Shown here in pieces: positions 9,395-19,325 of a DNA stretch of 64,000 nt. The stretch is from Marivita sp. Lineage in GTDB: Bacteria; Pseudomonadota; Alphaproteobacteria; Rhodobacterales; Rhodobacteraceae. Made by a program: the position numbers and the translations under genes. Every line of letters starts with the position of its first letter. The first letter of the stretch is position 1. Below the pieces are notes generated by a model. The model saw nothing but the letters and a program-made list of their open reading frames with translations. It was not told where the DNA came from and made no database searches. The stretch lies in assembly GCF_020055635.1 (NCBI RefSeq), contig NZ_JAIPUT010000009.1, forward strand, positions 45,538-109,537. The letters are read 5' to 3'.

Positions 9395-11674
9395 ATGTCG
9401 GACGGCACCAACGAGTCACTGCGCCAGGCGGCGCTGTTCTATCACGAGCATCCCAAGCCGGGTAAGCTTGAAATCCGCGCCACCAAGCCGCTTGCCAACG
9501 GGCGTGACCTGTCCCGCGCCTACAGTCCCGGCGTGGCCGAAGCCTGTCTCGAGATCAAGGCCGATGCGACCAACGCGGCGCGCTACACCGCCAAGGGCAA
9601 CCTTGTTGCGGTGGTCACCAACGGCACCGCCGTCCTCGGGCTTGGCAATATCGGCGCGCTGGCCTCCAAGCCGGTGATGGAGGGCAAGGCGGTCCTGTTC
9701 AAGAAATTCGCCAATATCGACTGTTTCGATATCGAGGTTAACGAGAGCGACCCCGAAAAGCTGGCCGATATCGTCTGCGCGCTAGAGCCGACCTTCGGCG
9801 CGATCAACCTCGAAGACATCAAGGCCCCCGATTGTTTCATCGTCGAAAAGCTATGCCGCGAGCGGATGAACATCCCGGTCTTTCACGACGACCAGCACGG
9901 CACCGCCATCGTGGTGGGTGCGGCCGCGACCAATGCGCTGCACGTGGCGGGCAAGGCGTTCGAGGACATCAAGATCGTGTCCACGGGCGGCGGGGCTGCG
10001 GGCATCGCCTGCCTGAACATGTTGGTCAAGCTGGGCGTGAAGCGCGAAAACATCTGGCTCTGCGACATTCACGGGCTGGTCTATGAAGGCCGGGCCGAGG
10101 ACATGAACCCGCAAAAGGCGGCCTTTGCGCAGAACAGCGACCTGCGCGGCCTGGATGACGTGATCGACGGGGCGGACCTGTTCCTTGGCCTGAGCGGCCC
10201 CAAGGTGCTGAAGCCCGAGATGGTTGCGCGGATGGCGGATCGCCCGATCATCTTTGCGCTGGCCAACCCGACGCCGGAGATCCTGCCCGACGAGGTGCGC
10301 GAGGTGGCACCGGGTGCGATCATGGCGACGGGACGCAGCGATTTTCCCAACCAGGTCAACAACGTGCTGTGTTTCCCGTTCATCTTTCGCGGCGCATTGG
10401 ACGTCGGCGCGACCGAGATCAATGACGACATGCAAATCGCCTGCGTCGAGGGCATCGCCAAGCTGGCCCGCGCCACCACAAGCGCAGAGGCGGCGGCGGC
10501 CTATCATGGCGAACAGCTCACCTTCGGGTCGGAATACCTGATCCCGAAACCCTTCGATCCGCGGCTGTCCGGCGTGGTTTCGACCGCCGTGGCCAAGGCC
10601 GCGATGGAATCGGGTGTCGCGCTCCGGCCGCTCGACGACCTGGCGGCCTACAAGGCCAAGCTGGATGCAAGCGTCTACAAGTCCGCGCTGCTCATGCGGC
10701 CGGTGTTCCAGGCGGCCGCCACCGGCGCACGTCGAATCGTCTTTGCCGAGGGCGAGGACGAGCGGGTGTTGCGGGCCGCGCAAGCCATTCTCGAGGAAAC
10801 CACCGAGACCCCGATCCTGATCGGCCGTCCTGACGTGATCGCCACGCGCTGCGAGCGGTTGGGTCTGGAGATCCGTCCTGAACGCGACTTCACGCTGGTG
10901 AACCCGGAAAACGACCCCCGCTACCGCGACTACTGGGAGACCTACCACAAGATCATGGCGCGGCGCGGCGTGACGCCCGATCTTGCCCGCGCGATCATGC
11001 GCACCAACACCACCGCGATCGGCGCGGTCATGGTACATCGCGGCGAGGCAGACAGCCTGATCTGCGGCACCTTCGGCGAATTCCGCTGGCACCTGAACTA
11101 TGTCACGCAGGTTTTGGGCACAGCCGAGCACACTCCGCATGGCGCGCTGAGCATGATGATCCTCGAAGACGGGCCGCTTTTCATTGCCGACACGCATGTG
11201 CGGTCCCTCCCGACGCCCGAGGAACTGGCCCAGACGGCGATCGGCGCGGCGCGGCATGTGCGGCGCTTCGGTCTCGCGCCGAGCATCGCCTTCTGTTCGC
11301 AATCGCAGTTCGGCAACCAGGAGGAAGGCTCGGGCAAACGGCTGCGCGAGGCGATTGCGCTGCTCGACGCGGAACCGCGCGATTTCTGCTACGAGGGCGA
11401 GATGAACGTCGATGCGGCGCTCGATCCGGACCTGCGCGAACGCACCCTGCCCGGCAACCGGATGGCCGGCACCGCAAACGTGCTGATCTTCGGGCACGCC
11501 GACGCGGCCTCGGCGGTGCGCAACATCCTCAAGATGCGGGCGGGCGGGCTCGAGGTGGGGCCGATCCTGATGGGCATGAGCAACCGCGCGCATGTGGTCA
11601 CACCGGGCATCACGCCGCGCGGCTTGCTGAACATGGCGGCGATCGCCGGAACGCCGGTTGCGCATTACGGGTAA
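9395..11674 (+). CDS. maeB: NADP-dependent malic enzyme with C-terminal phosphotransacetylase-like domain
   Basis: 759 residues, the length of MaeB-type fusions. The N-terminal ~430 residues are malic enzyme ([37 protein letters not shown] for the dinucleotide). The remaining ~320 residues resemble phosphate acetyltransferase ([35 protein letters not shown]) and probably act in regulation by acetyl-CoA, as known for this family. The enzyme oxidatively decarboxylates malate to pyruvate, yielding NADPH. A GGGGGGA element precedes the ATG. Convergent with the photolyase gene. Confidence 0.95.
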   Translation: MSDGTNESLRQAALFYHEHPKPGKLEIRATKPLANGRDLSRAYSPGVAEACLEIKADATNAARYTAKGNLVAVVTNGTAVLGLGNIGALASKPVMEGKAVLFKKFANIDCFDIEVNESDPEKLADIVCALEPTFGAINLEDIKAPDCFIVEKLCRERMNIPVFHDDQHGTAIVVGAAATNALHVAGKAFEDIKIVSTGGGAAGIACLNMLVKLGVKRENIWLCDIHGLVYEGRAEDMNPQKAAFAQNSDLRGLDDVIDGADLFLGLSGPKVLKPEMVARMADRPIIFALANPTPEILPDEVREVAPGAIMATGRSDFPNQVNNVLCFPFIFRGALDVGATEINDDMQIACVEGIAKLARATTSAEAAAAYHGEQLTFGSEYLIPKPFDPRLSGVVSTAVAKAAMESGVALRPLDDLAAYKAKLDASVYKSALLMRPVFQAAATGARRIVFAEGEDERVLRAAQAILEETTETPILIGRPDVIATRCERLGLEIRPERDFTLVNPENDPRYRDYWETYHKIMARRGVTPDLARAIMRTNTTAIGAVMVHRGEADSLICGTFGEFRWHLNYVTQVLGTAEHTPHGALSMMILEDGPLFIADTHVRSLPTPEELAQTAIGAARHVRRFGLAPSIAFCSQSQFGNQEEGSGKRLREAIALLDAEPRDFCYEGEMNVDAALDPDLRERTLPGNRMAGTANVLIFGHADAASAVRNILKMRAGGLEVGPILMGMSNRAHVVTPGITPRGLLNMAAIAGTPVAHYG

Positions 11675-11714
11675 ACGAGGCGTCGACGCCTCGTGATTTC
11701 GGGTTGACCCGAAA
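11675..11714. repeat. GTCGAC-centred 20-bp palindrome plus adjacent hairpin between convergent genes
   Basis: Positions 11675-11694 (ACGAGGCGTCGACGCCTCGT) form a perfect palindrome starting at the maeB stop. Directly after it, 11697-11714 form TTTCGGG-TTGA-CCCGAAA, a 7-bp stem with a 4-nt loop. There is no T-run. It may act as a bidirectional transcription end for maeB and the photolyase. Related palindromes occur at 26471 and 53392. Confidence 0.6.
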
Positions 11715-11752
11715 CGGGTCGATCCACCGCTGGGCCGGGTTGACAGGAGACC

Positions 11753-13264
11753 TCAGTTCAACCCGTCAAGAAACGCCTCGGCTTCGGACAGGATCGTGTC
11801 CTTGCGGTCCTGATCCATCCGTTTCCAATTGGCATAGATCTGGTTCATGCGGTTGTTCCCGCTGAACCTTTCGGCGTGCCGATCCAGGAAATGCCAGTAC
11901 AGCAGGTTGAACGGACAGGCATCCTTGCCGGTCTTGTCATTGACCTTGTAGCGGCAGGATTTGCAGTAATCCGACATCCGGTTGATATAGGCGCCGGACG
12001 ACACGTAGGGCTTGGAGGCGATGATCCCGCCATCGGCGAACTGGCTCATGCCCACGGTGTTCGGGGCCTCCACCCATTCATATGCGTCGATGTAGACGCG
12101 CAGATACCAGTCATGCACCTCGTAAGGGTCGATGCCGGCCAGGAGCGCGAAATTGCCCGTCACCATCAGGCGTTGGATGTGGTGGGCGTAAGCCTCTTCC
12201 TTGGTCTGGGTGATCGCCTTGGCGAGACAGTTCATGTCCGTCTCGCCGGTCCAGTAGAACCACGGCAGCTTGCGCTGGTGGTTCAGCGCATTGCGGCGGG
12301 GGTAGTCCGGGCCTTCGCGGAAATAGATGCGGCGCACGTATTCGCGCCAGCCGATGATCTGGCGGATGAAGCCTTCGACGGCGTTGAGCGGCGCGTGGCC
12401 GTCCCGGTACGCCTCTTCGGCGGCTCGGCAGACCTCCATCGGGTCGAGCAGCCCGACATTCAGGTAAGGCGAGATCAGCGCGTGGTAGAGAAAGCGGTTG
12501 TCGTTGAGCATCGCGTCCTGGTAATCGCCGAACCGCGGCAGCGCGTAGGTGACAAAATGCGTCAGCGCGCGCCGGGCCTGTTCCTGATCGGTGCCGAAAT
12601 GGAAGGGGCGCAGCGTTCCGAAGGAATTGCCGAAGCGTGCCTGCACAAGGTCGAGCACCTCGTTGACCGTATCGTCGGGCGTGAACTGCATCGGGCCGAA
12701 AAAGGCGATGTCATCGGGCGCGGGCTTGCGGTTCTCGGCATCGTAATTCCACTTGCCGCCCTCGGGGTCGTCGCCATCCATCAAGAGCCCGGTCTTGCGG
12801 CGCATGTCGCGGTAGAAATACTCCATCCGCAGCGCCTTGCGGCCCTCGGCCCAAGCGTCGAATTCCTCCTGCGTGCTGACGAACCGGGTGTCGGGTTTCA
12901 TGCTCAGCTTGAGCGGCATGTCCTCCAGCGCGCCGATCAAGCGCCATTCGCCGGGTTGCGTCGCGATCACCTCGGTTGCGCCGGTGTCATTGGCCCGGCG
13001 CAGCAGCTCGCCGGGGATGGAGCCTGCGTTTTCGGCGTCATCGAGTTTCGTGTAGCGGACGTCCCAGCCATCGTCCTGAAGACGGGCCGCGAATTTGCGC
13101 ATCGCGGAAAAGATGAAGGCGATCTTCTTGGGATGATGCTGGACATAGGTCGCTTCTTCGGAAACCTCGGCCATCACGACCACGTCCGATGTCTTGTCGG
13201 CCGCTTCAAGCGCGGACATGGTGTCGGTCAATTGATCGCCGAGGACGAGAACGAGGCGGCTCAC
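11753..13264 (-). CDS. Cryptochrome/photolyase of the Fe-S (PhrB, prokaryotic 6-4) class
   Basis: 503 residues. Light-driven repair flavoprotein, probably for (6-4) photoproducts. The N-terminus LVLVLGDQLT and the TYVQHHPKKI block are typical of this class. Four cysteines at about 346, 434, 437 and 450 have spacings of 88, 3 and 13, identical to the [4Fe-4S] ligands of Agrobacterium PhrB (350/438/441/454). I chose the GTG at 13264, which overlaps the upstream SDR stop as GTGA and has GGAGG 7 nt ahead; a GTG one codon earlier is possible. Coupled to the SDR gene. Confidence 0.93.
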   Translation of the reverse strand: MSRLVLVLGDQLTDTMSALEAADKTSDVVVMAEVSEEATYVQHHPKKIAFIFSAMRKFAARLQDDGWDVRYTKLDDAENAGSIPGELLRRANDTGATEVIATQPGEWRLIGALEDMPLKLSMKPDTRFVSTQEEFDAWAEGRKALRMEYFYRDMRRKTGLLMDGDDPEGGKWNYDAENRKPAPDDIAFFGPMQFTPDDTVNEVLDLVQARFGNSFGTLRPFHFGTDQEQARRALTHFVTYALPRFGDYQDAMLNDNRFLYHALISPYLNVGLLDPMEVCRAAEEAYRDGHAPLNAVEGFIRQIIGWREYVRRIYFREGPDYPRRNALNHQRKLPWFYWTGETDMNCLAKAITQTKEEAYAHHIQRLMVTGNFALLAGIDPYEVHDWYLRVYIDAYEWVEAPNTVGMSQFADGGIIASKPYVSSGAYINRMSDYCKSCRYKVNDKTGKDACPFNLLYWHFLDRHAERFSGNNRMNQIYANWKRMDQDRKDTILSEAEAFLDGLN

Positions 13265-13926
13265 CACGGCACCTCCTTGCCCTGCCAGTCGTAGAACTTG
13301 CCAGTGTCCCCGGATGTCAGGTCATCCAGAACCGAGAGCAGGTTTTCCGCCGCTTCGCTGGCCGGAACGGACGGATTATGGCCGACATATTTCTCGGTGA
13401 ACGGCGTCTCGACCGTGCCGGGATGCAGCGCCACGCAGATCAGGTCCTTATGTGTGCGCCCAAGCTCGACAGCCGCGCCGTGCAACATCTGGTTCAGCGC
13501 CGCCTTGGAGGTGCGATAGCTGTACCAGCCTCCCAGCCGGTTGTCGCCGATCGACCCGACGCGCGCCGACAATGCCGCAAAGACCGCCCGCCCGGTGCGG
13601 GGCAGCAACCGCATCGAATGTTTCAGGACAAGCGACGGACCGACCGTGTTCAGCTTGAACTGGTCGATCATCGCCTCGGCGGAGACATGGCGCAGGGTCT
13701 TTTCCGGTTTGGCCCCGTTGATCTCCAAGGCGCCGGTGGCGACGAACACCAGATCGAAGGGGCCGTCCAGGGCGCCAAGCGCCTCCGACACACTGGCCTC
13801 GTCCGTCACGTCGAGCCCGTCGCCGCTGCGCGAAAGGCCGGTCACGGCCACGCCGCGGGCGGTCAGGGCCTGTGTCAGCGCCGTGCCGATGCCGCCGCTC
13901 GAACCGATGATGAGTGCCTTGTTCAT
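13261..13926 (-). CDS. Short-chain dehydrogenase/reductase next to photolyase
   Basis: 221 residues with an N-terminal Rossmann dinucleotide motif (GSSGGIG at 8-14), an LNTVGP segment and the catalytic YRTSK. The C-terminus QGKEVPW is encoded where the ribosome-binding site for the downstream photolyase lies, so the two are translated together. Related CsgA-like SDRs are often found beside this photolyase class in Rhodobacterales (recalled, not checked). Substrate unknown. Confidence 0.85.
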   Translation of the reverse strand: MNKALIIGSSGGIGTALTQALTARGVAVTGLSRSGDGLDVTDEASVSEALGALDGPFDLVFVATGALEINGAKPEKTLRHVSAEAMIDQFKLNTVGPSLVLKHSMRLLPRTGRAVFAALSARVGSIGDNRLGGWYSYRTSKAALNQMLHGAAVELGRTHKDLICVALHPGTVETPFTEKYVGHNPSVPASEAAENLLSVLDDLTSGDTGKFYDWQGKEVPW

Positions 13927-13967
13927 GACGCGGTCATCTAGGGTGCCGGGTCACCGGGTCAACGGCG

Positions 13968-14342
13968 TCAGATCAGTCCGCGCCAGCGCAGGACGACGAG
14001 GAGCAATGTCATCGCGGCAAGGAAGTTGAAGGCCATGCTGCCGAGGATCGACAAGGCCATCCCCTTGCGGCGGTCGGCGACATCGATGGCGCGCAGGTGA
14101 ACGGCGGCCCGGTCATAAGAACTCTTGATCGTGTTGGCGTCCAGACGCACCGCCAATTTGGGATTGCTGGCGATCTTCTCGGCCTCGGCCACGGTGGCGA
14201 TGTCGTTGCGCACTCCCGAGGGCAGACGCCGCCCGGCCCTGGCCACACGTCGGGCCAGCGACCCGCGCTTGAGGCCCAGTCGCTGGGCCATGAGCGTGCG
14301 AAGCTGATCCGCCTGGGTCCGTATCATCTCGACATGTTCCAT
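13968..14342 (-). CDS. Small protein with basic N-terminal domain and C-terminal membrane helix
   Basis: 124 residues. The first ~60 are strongly basic and helical (KRGSLARRVARAGRRL). The last ~25 form one membrane segment (SMAFNFLAAMTLLLVVLRW), so it is probably tail-anchored. I recognise no family. The ATG at 14342 is provisional, since no good ribosome-binding site precedes it; a Met five codons later is an alternative. Divergent from the hydrolase at 14406. Confidence 0.55.
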   Translation of the reverse strand: MEHVEMIRTQADQLRTLMAQRLGLKRGSLARRVARAGRRLPSGVRNDIATVAEAEKIASNPKLAVRLDANTIKSSYDRAAVHLRAIDVADRRKGMALSILGSMAFNFLAAMTLLLVVLRWRGLI

Positions 14343-14405
14343 GGCATGGGTGTAAGGCGCGCCACCCCCTTGCTCAAGCGGGTATCGGCGCTTTATGAGG
14401 CCAAT

Positions 14406-15170
14406 ATGCTGAACACATTGTTTACCCATTCGACCGGCACAGCCCCGCATCTTCTCATCGTTCACGGGCTGTACGGCTCGGGTCGCAACTGGGGAGTGAT
14501 CGGCAAGCGCCTGTCGGATCGTGGTCCGGTCACGGCCGTCGACATGCGCAATCACGGAGACAGTTTCTGGTCCGACAGCCACGGCTATCCCGACATGGCC
14601 GACGATCTGGCCGAGGTGATCGCCGCGCAGGGTGGCCCGATGGACGTGCTGGGGCATTCGATGGGTGGCAAGGCGGCGATGGTGCTGGCACTGACCCGGC
14701 CCGAACTTGTGAACCGGCTGATCGTGGCGGATATCGCGCCGGTTGCATACGGACATTCGCAGATCCAGTTCATCGAGGCGATGCGCGCGGTGGACCTGTC
14801 TCGGGTCGAGAAGCGCTCGGATGCCGTCGAACAGCTAGCCGCGACGGTTCCGGACCCGACATTGCAGGCGTTCTTCACCCAGTCGCTGGACCTGAAGGCG
14901 AAACGCTGGAAGCTGAACCTCGAGGCGCTGACCGAAGAAATGCCGAAGATCCTCGGCTTTCCCGAGATCGCGGGGAGTTTCGACAAACCCACGCTGTTCC
15001 TGTCCGGCGCGGAATCCGATTACATCGCGGCAGACCATCGCCCGGCCATCAAGCGCCTGTTCCCCAAGGCCCGGTTTGCAAAAATCCCCGGCGCGGGTCA
15101 TTGGTTGCATGCCGAAAGGCCGCGCGAGTTCGAAGCGTCCGTGCGGGCGTTTCTCGACCTGTCTCAGTAG
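14406..15170 (+). CDS. Alpha/beta-fold hydrolase (YbfF-like esterase)
   Basis: 254 residues. LLIVHGLYGSGRNW forms the oxyanion region, the nucleophile elbow is GHSMGG, and the terminal histidine lies in GAGHWLHAE. AVDMRNHGDS is typical of YbfF-type esterases. The ATG at 14406 has GAGG 6 nt upstream; longer in-frame extensions lack this. The 3' end overlaps the opposite lipoprotein gene by 7 nt. Natural substrate unknown. Confidence 0.88.
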   Translation: MLNTLFTHSTGTAPHLLIVHGLYGSGRNWGVIGKRLSDRGPVTAVDMRNHGDSFWSDSHGYPDMADDLAEVIAAQGGPMDVLGHSMGGKAAMVLALTRPELVNRLIVADIAPVAYGHSQIQFIEAMRAVDLSRVEKRSDAVEQLAATVPDPTLQAFFTQSLDLKAKRWKLNLEALTEEMPKILGFPEIAGSFDKPTLFLSGAESDYIAADHRPAIKRLFPKARFAKIPGAGHWLHAERPREFEASVRAFLDLSQ

Positions 15171-15511
15171 CCGCGGCAGGATTGTTCGGAGCGCGCGGCA
15201 AAGACCTTGTAGCGTTCCCAGAACGCATCGTCCGACGGGCTTTTCGACATCCAGACATCATGCGCGCGCTGCGGGTCTTCAAAGAACCGCGACGCCCGGC
15301 GCTGATCCGAGCCGGACAGGGACTGATTGGCGACCGTCTGGATGCAACCGCACAGCCGCGACGTGCGCGCCTTTCGGTCCGAGGACAAGCAGGCCCGGCT
15401 GATCGGGCCGGAGGAAAACCGCGTGACTACGCCGCTGTCGCCCCGATCCAAACGGTTGCCGCCACATCCTGCGACCAATGCCAATGCCAGTAGTGATGCC
15501 AGAAATCTCAT
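15164..15511 (-). CDS. Small lipoprotein of a Rhodobacterales family
   Basis: 115 residues. The signal [16 protein letters not shown] ends in a lipobox (LVAGC, lipidated Cys16). The mature part has four further cysteines ([20 protein letters not shown]) that could pair in the periplasm. Proteins with this pattern are common in Rhodobacterales and are sometimes labelled 'arginine transporter' without clear basis. Function unknown. It converges with the hydrolase, overlapping by 7 nt. Confidence 0.75.
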   Translation of the reverse strand: MRFLASLLALALVAGCGGNRLDRGDSGVVTRFSSGPISRACLSSDRKARTSRLCGCIQTVANQSLSGSDQRRASRFFEDPQRAHDVWMSKSPSDDAFWERYKVFAARSEQSCRGY

Positions 15512-15685
15512 GCTGCCTGCTCGCTTGTCATCGTCCCGCGTCCGGGTCTTGCGCCCGGCATCGTCGGTCTGTGCCTTATGCAAGGATGCCCGAAACGCGC
15601 GACGTTTTCAAATCACCTTTTGTCAAAGCCGCAAGCCGCGTCACGCCACCTTGACCAGACCTCAAAACCGCATCATATCCCGCGC

Positions 15686-17488
15686 ATGACAGAGCTTTCG
15701 CATATCCGCAATTTCTCCATCGTTGCCCATATCGACCACGGGAAATCCACCCTGGCCGACCGGCTGATCCAATCGACGAACACCGTCACGGAACGGGAGA
15801 TGAAGGAACAGCTTCTCGATTCGATGGATATCGAGCGCGAGCGCGGCATCACGATCAAGGCCAACACGGTCCGGATCGAATACAAGGCCGAGGATGGCGA
15901 GACCTATATTCTGAACCTGATCGACACGCCCGGACACGTGGATTTCGCCTACGAGGTGTCGCGGTCGATGCGCGCGGTCGAGGGCTCGCTGCTGGTGGTG
16001 GACGCCACACAAGGCGTCGAGGCGCAGACGCTGGCGAACGTCTATACCGCGATCGATGCGGATCACGAGATCGTGCCGGTTCTCAACAAGATCGACCTGC
16101 CCGCATCGGAACCCGAGCGGGTGAAGGAACAGATCGAGGACGTGATCGGCATCGACGCGTCAGAGGCTCTGGAGATTTCAGCCAAGACCGGCATCGGCAT
16201 CCCGGCCGTGCTGGAGGCCATCGTCAAGCGCCTGCCGCCGCCCCATGAAGGCGATGCGGGCAAGCCGCTCAAGGCGATGCTGGTGGACAGCAAATACGAC
16301 CCCTATCTGGGCGTCGTGGTGATCGTGCGCGTCATCGACGGGGTGCTGAAAAAGGGCCAGCGCATCAAGATGATGAAGACCGGCGGCACCTATGACATCG
16401 ACCGCGTCGGCGTATATCGCCCGGCGATGCAGGCGGTGGACACGCTTGGCCCCGGCGAGATCGGCTATATCACCGCGCAGATCAAGCAGGTCAGCGACAC
16501 CCGTGTCGGCGATACGATCACGACCGAGAAGAAGGGCTGCGAGGCTCCCCTGCCCGGCTTCAAACCGTCGATCCCGGTGGTGTTCTGCGGACTGTTCCCG
16601 GTCGATGCCAACGATTTCGAGGACATGCGCGGCGCGATCGAAAAACTCGCGCTGAACGATGCGTCCTTCACATCCGAGATGGAAACCTCGGCCGCGCTTG
16701 GCTTCGGGTTCCGCTGCGGGTTCCTTGGCCTGCTGCACCTCGAAGTGGTGCGCGACCGGCTGGAGCGCGAATACGATATCGACCTGATCACCACGGCACC
16801 GTCGGTGATCTATCACATCTACACGCGCGACGGCGAGATGCTTGAACTGCACAACCCCGCCGACATGCCCGATCCGTCCACCATCGACCATATCGAGGAG
16901 CCGCGCATCAAGGCATCGATCCTCGTGCCGGACGAATATCTGGGTGACGTTCTCAAGCTGTGCCAGGACCGGCGCGGTGAACAGCTGGACCTGACCTATG
17001 TCGGCAACCGCGCGATGGTGGTCTATGACCTGCCGCTGAACGAGGTGGTGTTCGATTTCTACGACCGGCTGAAATCGGTGACCAAGGGCTATGCGTCGTT
17101 CGATTACCAGATGATCGGGTATCGCGAAGACAACCTGGTCAAGATGCAGATCCTCGTGAACGACGAACCGGTCGATGCGCTTTCCACGATGGTGCACCGC
17201 GACCGGGCGGAAACCCGCGGGCGGGCAATGTGTGAAAAGCTCAAGGACCTGATCCCGCGCCACATGTTCAAGATCCCCATTCAGGCGGCCATCGGCGGCA
17301 AGGTCATCGCCCGCGAGACCCTCGCCGCGCTGCGCAAGGACGTGACGGCGAAATGCTATGGCGGCGACGCGACCCGGAAGAAGAAGCTTCTGGAAAAGCA
17401 GAAAGCCGGCAAGAAGAAGATGCGCCAGTTCGGCAAGGTCGACATCCCGCAGGAAGCGTTCATCTCTGCATTGAAGATGGACAGCTGA
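15686..17488 (+). CDS. lepA: Elongation factor 4 (LepA), ribosome back-translocating GTPase
   Basis: 600 residues, full length. The GTPase motifs are present: [13 protein letters not shown] (G1), the ERGITIK switch, DTPGHVDF (G3) and NKIDLPA (G4). The LepA-specific C-terminal domain follows, ending with a Lys-rich tail ([15 protein letters not shown]). The ATG at 15686 gives the standard [21 protein letters not shown]-terminus; there is no clear ribosome-binding site. A long hairpin follows the stop. Confidence 0.97.
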   Translation: MTELSHIRNFSIVAHIDHGKSTLADRLIQSTNTVTEREMKEQLLDSMDIERERGITIKANTVRIEYKAEDGETYILNLIDTPGHVDFAYEVSRSMRAVEGSLLVVDATQGVEAQTLANVYTAIDADHEIVPVLNKIDLPASEPERVKEQIEDVIGIDASEALEISAKTGIGIPAVLEAIVKRLPPPHEGDAGKPLKAMLVDSKYDPYLGVVVIVRVIDGVLKKGQRIKMMKTGGTYDIDRVGVYRPAMQAVDTLGPGEIGYITAQIKQVSDTRVGDTITTEKKGCEAPLPGFKPSIPVVFCGLFPVDANDFEDMRGAIEKLALNDASFTSEMETSAALGFGFRCGFLGLLHLEVVRDRLEREYDIDLITTAPSVIYHIYTRDGEMLELHNPADMPDPSTIDHIEEPRIKASILVPDEYLGDVLKLCQDRRGEQLDLTYVGNRAMVVYDLPLNEVVFDFYDRLKSVTKGYASFDYQMIGYREDNLVKMQILVNDEPVDALSTMVHRDRAETRGRAMCEKLKDLIPRHMFKIPIQAAIGGKVIARETLAALRKDVTAKCYGGDATRKKKLLEKQKAGKKKMRQFGKVDIPQEAFISALKMDS

Positions 17489-17503
17489 ACCCGTCTTTCC
17501 GGG

Positions 17504-17533
17504 CGTAGGGTGCGTGCTTGCACGCACCCTACG
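17504..17533. repeat. 14-bp-stem inverted repeat after lepA
   Basis: CGTAGGGTGCGTGC, then TT, then its exact reverse complement. A perfect 14-bp stem beginning 15 nt past the lepA stop, with no T-run. Its sequence resembles a dispersed palindromic element I recall from roseobacter intergenic regions. It could serve as a transcription end or an mRNA 3'-end protector. Confidence 0.6.
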
Positions 17534-17652
17534 GCGCCATGCGGAGGTGCGCGGTCTGTTGCCGGTCCACCGGAACGTGATCGCGCCGCCCTGACATCGG
17601 GCCCCGGTTTGGCGTAAGCTGCCTGAAAAACACCCGAGCAGGACCACCACTC

Positions 17653-18318
17653 ATGCGATCGATTCTCCTGGCTGCCCTTGTGCTGGCCGCGCCGTCCGTG
17701 CAGGCCGATGTCTGCGATTTCCGCCCCAGCGTGCTTGCCGGCAAGGCCGGAAAGGCGGCCAAGTCCACCGCCGGGACGATTGGCGCCGTCACCGCCGAAG
17801 GGGTGCGGGCGATGGGGGCCTACACGCTGGAAAACCCGGTCTCGGGTGTCAGCATGATCGGCAGCGGCGTCAGCAGCGCGGCGGCGGCGGGCGGCAGCAT
17901 CGCTTCGGGGGCCGGCGGAGCGGTCGGCACGGCGACGGCGCTCGCCACGGCACCGGTGACCATCGCGGTTGCGGGTCTCACGGCGATGGCGCTGGGCGGC
18001 TATGAAGGCGCGTGCTATTTTCGCGCAGATCGGATCACCGACACGGACGAGATCCTGTATATCGTCAGCAACCTTGCCGCCAATTCCGACCCCACCCGCT
18101 TCAGCCTGATCGCGGCCGGATCGGGCTATGTCACGCTTCAGGGCCGGGATGCGATGGCGCGCACCGACAAGGTGCGGATCGCGTCGGCGGGTGTGGGTCC
18201 CTTCCTGTTCGACGTCGAGGATCTCTATATCGTCGACGGTGTGCTGATGCATCGCGACCTCGGGCGCAACACGGTGATCGGCAATATCGGCCTCGAGGTC
18301 GTGGAGGTATCGGAGTAA
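17653..18318 (+). CDS. Secreted protein with Gly/Ala-rich hydrophobic stretch, unknown function
   Basis: 221 residues. A cleavable signal peptide (to about APSVQA, residue 19) is followed by DVCDFRPS, then a region from about 60 to 118 very rich in Gly, Ala and Ser that could insert into or associate with membrane. The C-terminal ~95 residues look like a small beta-rich soluble domain (LFDVEDLYIVDG). Two cysteines (DVCDF and GACYF) may form a disulfide. I recognise no family. It is flanked by lepA and a DksA-like gene on the same strand. Confidence 0.7.
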   Translation: MRSILLAALVLAAPSVQADVCDFRPSVLAGKAGKAAKSTAGTIGAVTAEGVRAMGAYTLENPVSGVSMIGSGVSSAAAAGGSIASGAGGAVGTATALATAPVTIAVAGLTAMALGGYEGACYFRADRITDTDEILYIVSNLAANSDPTRFSLIAAGSGYVTLQGRDAMARTDKVRIASAGVGPFLFDVEDLYIVDGVLMHRDLGRNTVIGNIGLEVVEVSE

Positions 18319-18430
18319 CGGGCGGCACCGCCCGGTGCGCCTCTTTTTCCCACCGGCACTTTAATTTGACCGATATCAACGCGCAGTGCGTTGGTCCGGG
18401 ACAGGATCAACCAAAGGAAGGGAGACCGTC

Positions 18431-18742
18431 ATGGACCTGAACGACACCAAAGAGCTGCTTCTGAAGCGCCGGACCGAGTTGACCGGAGATCTGGCGAAGA
18501 TCGAGGACAGCCTTGACGATCCGATGCCGAAGGATTGGGAAGACCGCGCCTCGGAGCGGCAGGGGGACGAAGTGCTCGAGGCGCTGGGCAATGCCGATCT
18601 TGACGAACTGCGCCGGATCGATGCGGCCCTGTCGCGGATCGAGAAGGGCACCTACGGCATCTGCGTGAAGTGCGGCGACCCGATCTCGGAGGAGCGGCTT
18701 CAGGCCGTGCCGACAACCCCGCTCTGCCGGAACTGTGCCTAG
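18431..18742 (+). CDS. DksA/TraR-family zinc-finger protein
   Basis: 103 residues, shorter than E. coli DksA (151). A helical N-terminal half forms the coiled-coil arm that enters the RNA polymerase secondary channel in this family. The C-terminal C4 zinc finger reads CVKCGD and CRNC. GGGAG lies 6 nt before the ATG. The short coiled coil and the DWEDRASERQGD tip suggest a stringent-response-type regulator like the short DksA paralogues of alphaproteobacteria, but the tip lacks a clear DxxDxA motif. Confidence 0.85.
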   Translation: MDLNDTKELLLKRRTELTGDLAKIEDSLDDPMPKDWEDRASERQGDEVLEALGNADLDELRRIDAALSRIEKGTYGICVKCGDPISEERLQAVPTTPLCRNCA

Positions 18743-18954
18743 ACGGCGCGGAGTCCATCCCCTGCGGACGCGCTCCCCTTCGGGACCGCGCCCCCTTCTT
18801 CTGCTGCCATCTGCCCAGACCGGAGCCGCCTTGGGGCTCGAAAACCGCGCGCCCTTTCAGGGTGTTGCGGTTTTTCTGCATTTTCGGTGATCCAAAGGCA
18901 GCATGCAGCCGTACACATTTATGTCAGGAAAAATTTACACTTTGGGAGGAGCAA

Positions 18955-19257
18955 GTGTCAGATTTTCTAGACTCCATGCGGGCCGATTTCGATGCCCGGC
19001 TGAGCGCACATGAAGGGATGCTGGCCCATCTGGGTCTGCATCCCTCCGGGGACGACGCCCCGTTCCTTTTGGACGAGTTGAAGGCGACGATGGTTGCCTG
19101 CGGGGCGTGTCACTGTCCGCGGACCTGCCTTGACTGGCAGGACCGGGACGAGGACGGGCCGCCACCGTGGTGCCACCGCCGCAAGACCTTCCTGACGCTC
19201 AAGGACGCCTGCAGGGCGCTCGAGGCGGAAAAAGCCCGACAGATCGCGGCGATTTGA
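18955..19257 (+). CDS. Small cysteine-rich protein (DUF6455-like)
   Basis: 100 residues starting at GTG, supported by GGGAGGAG ending about 5 nt upstream. Cysteines at 49, 52, 54, 58 and 73 (VACGACHCPRTCLDW and PWCHRR) could bind zinc or an iron-sulfur cluster. The C-x2-C...C-x2-W arrangement resembles DUF6455 proteins of Rhodobacterales; that family match is tentative. The 210-bp region before it holds no other gene that I can support. Confidence 0.65.
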   Translation: MSDFLDSMRADFDARLSAHEGMLAHLGLHPSGDDAPFLLDELKATMVACGACHCPRTCLDWQDRDEDGPPPWCHRRKTFLTLKDACRALEAEKARQIAAI

Positions 19258-19325
19258 TCCGGGTCAAGGATTTGCGGTTTGTCCCGTGGCATGGATGAGC
19301 CAACCAAGACGCTATGGAGGCTCTG

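Noticed and set aside
9851..11665. A 604-codon minus-strand open frame opposite maeB
   Set aside because: Shadow of the highly conserved maeB frame, with no family motifs.
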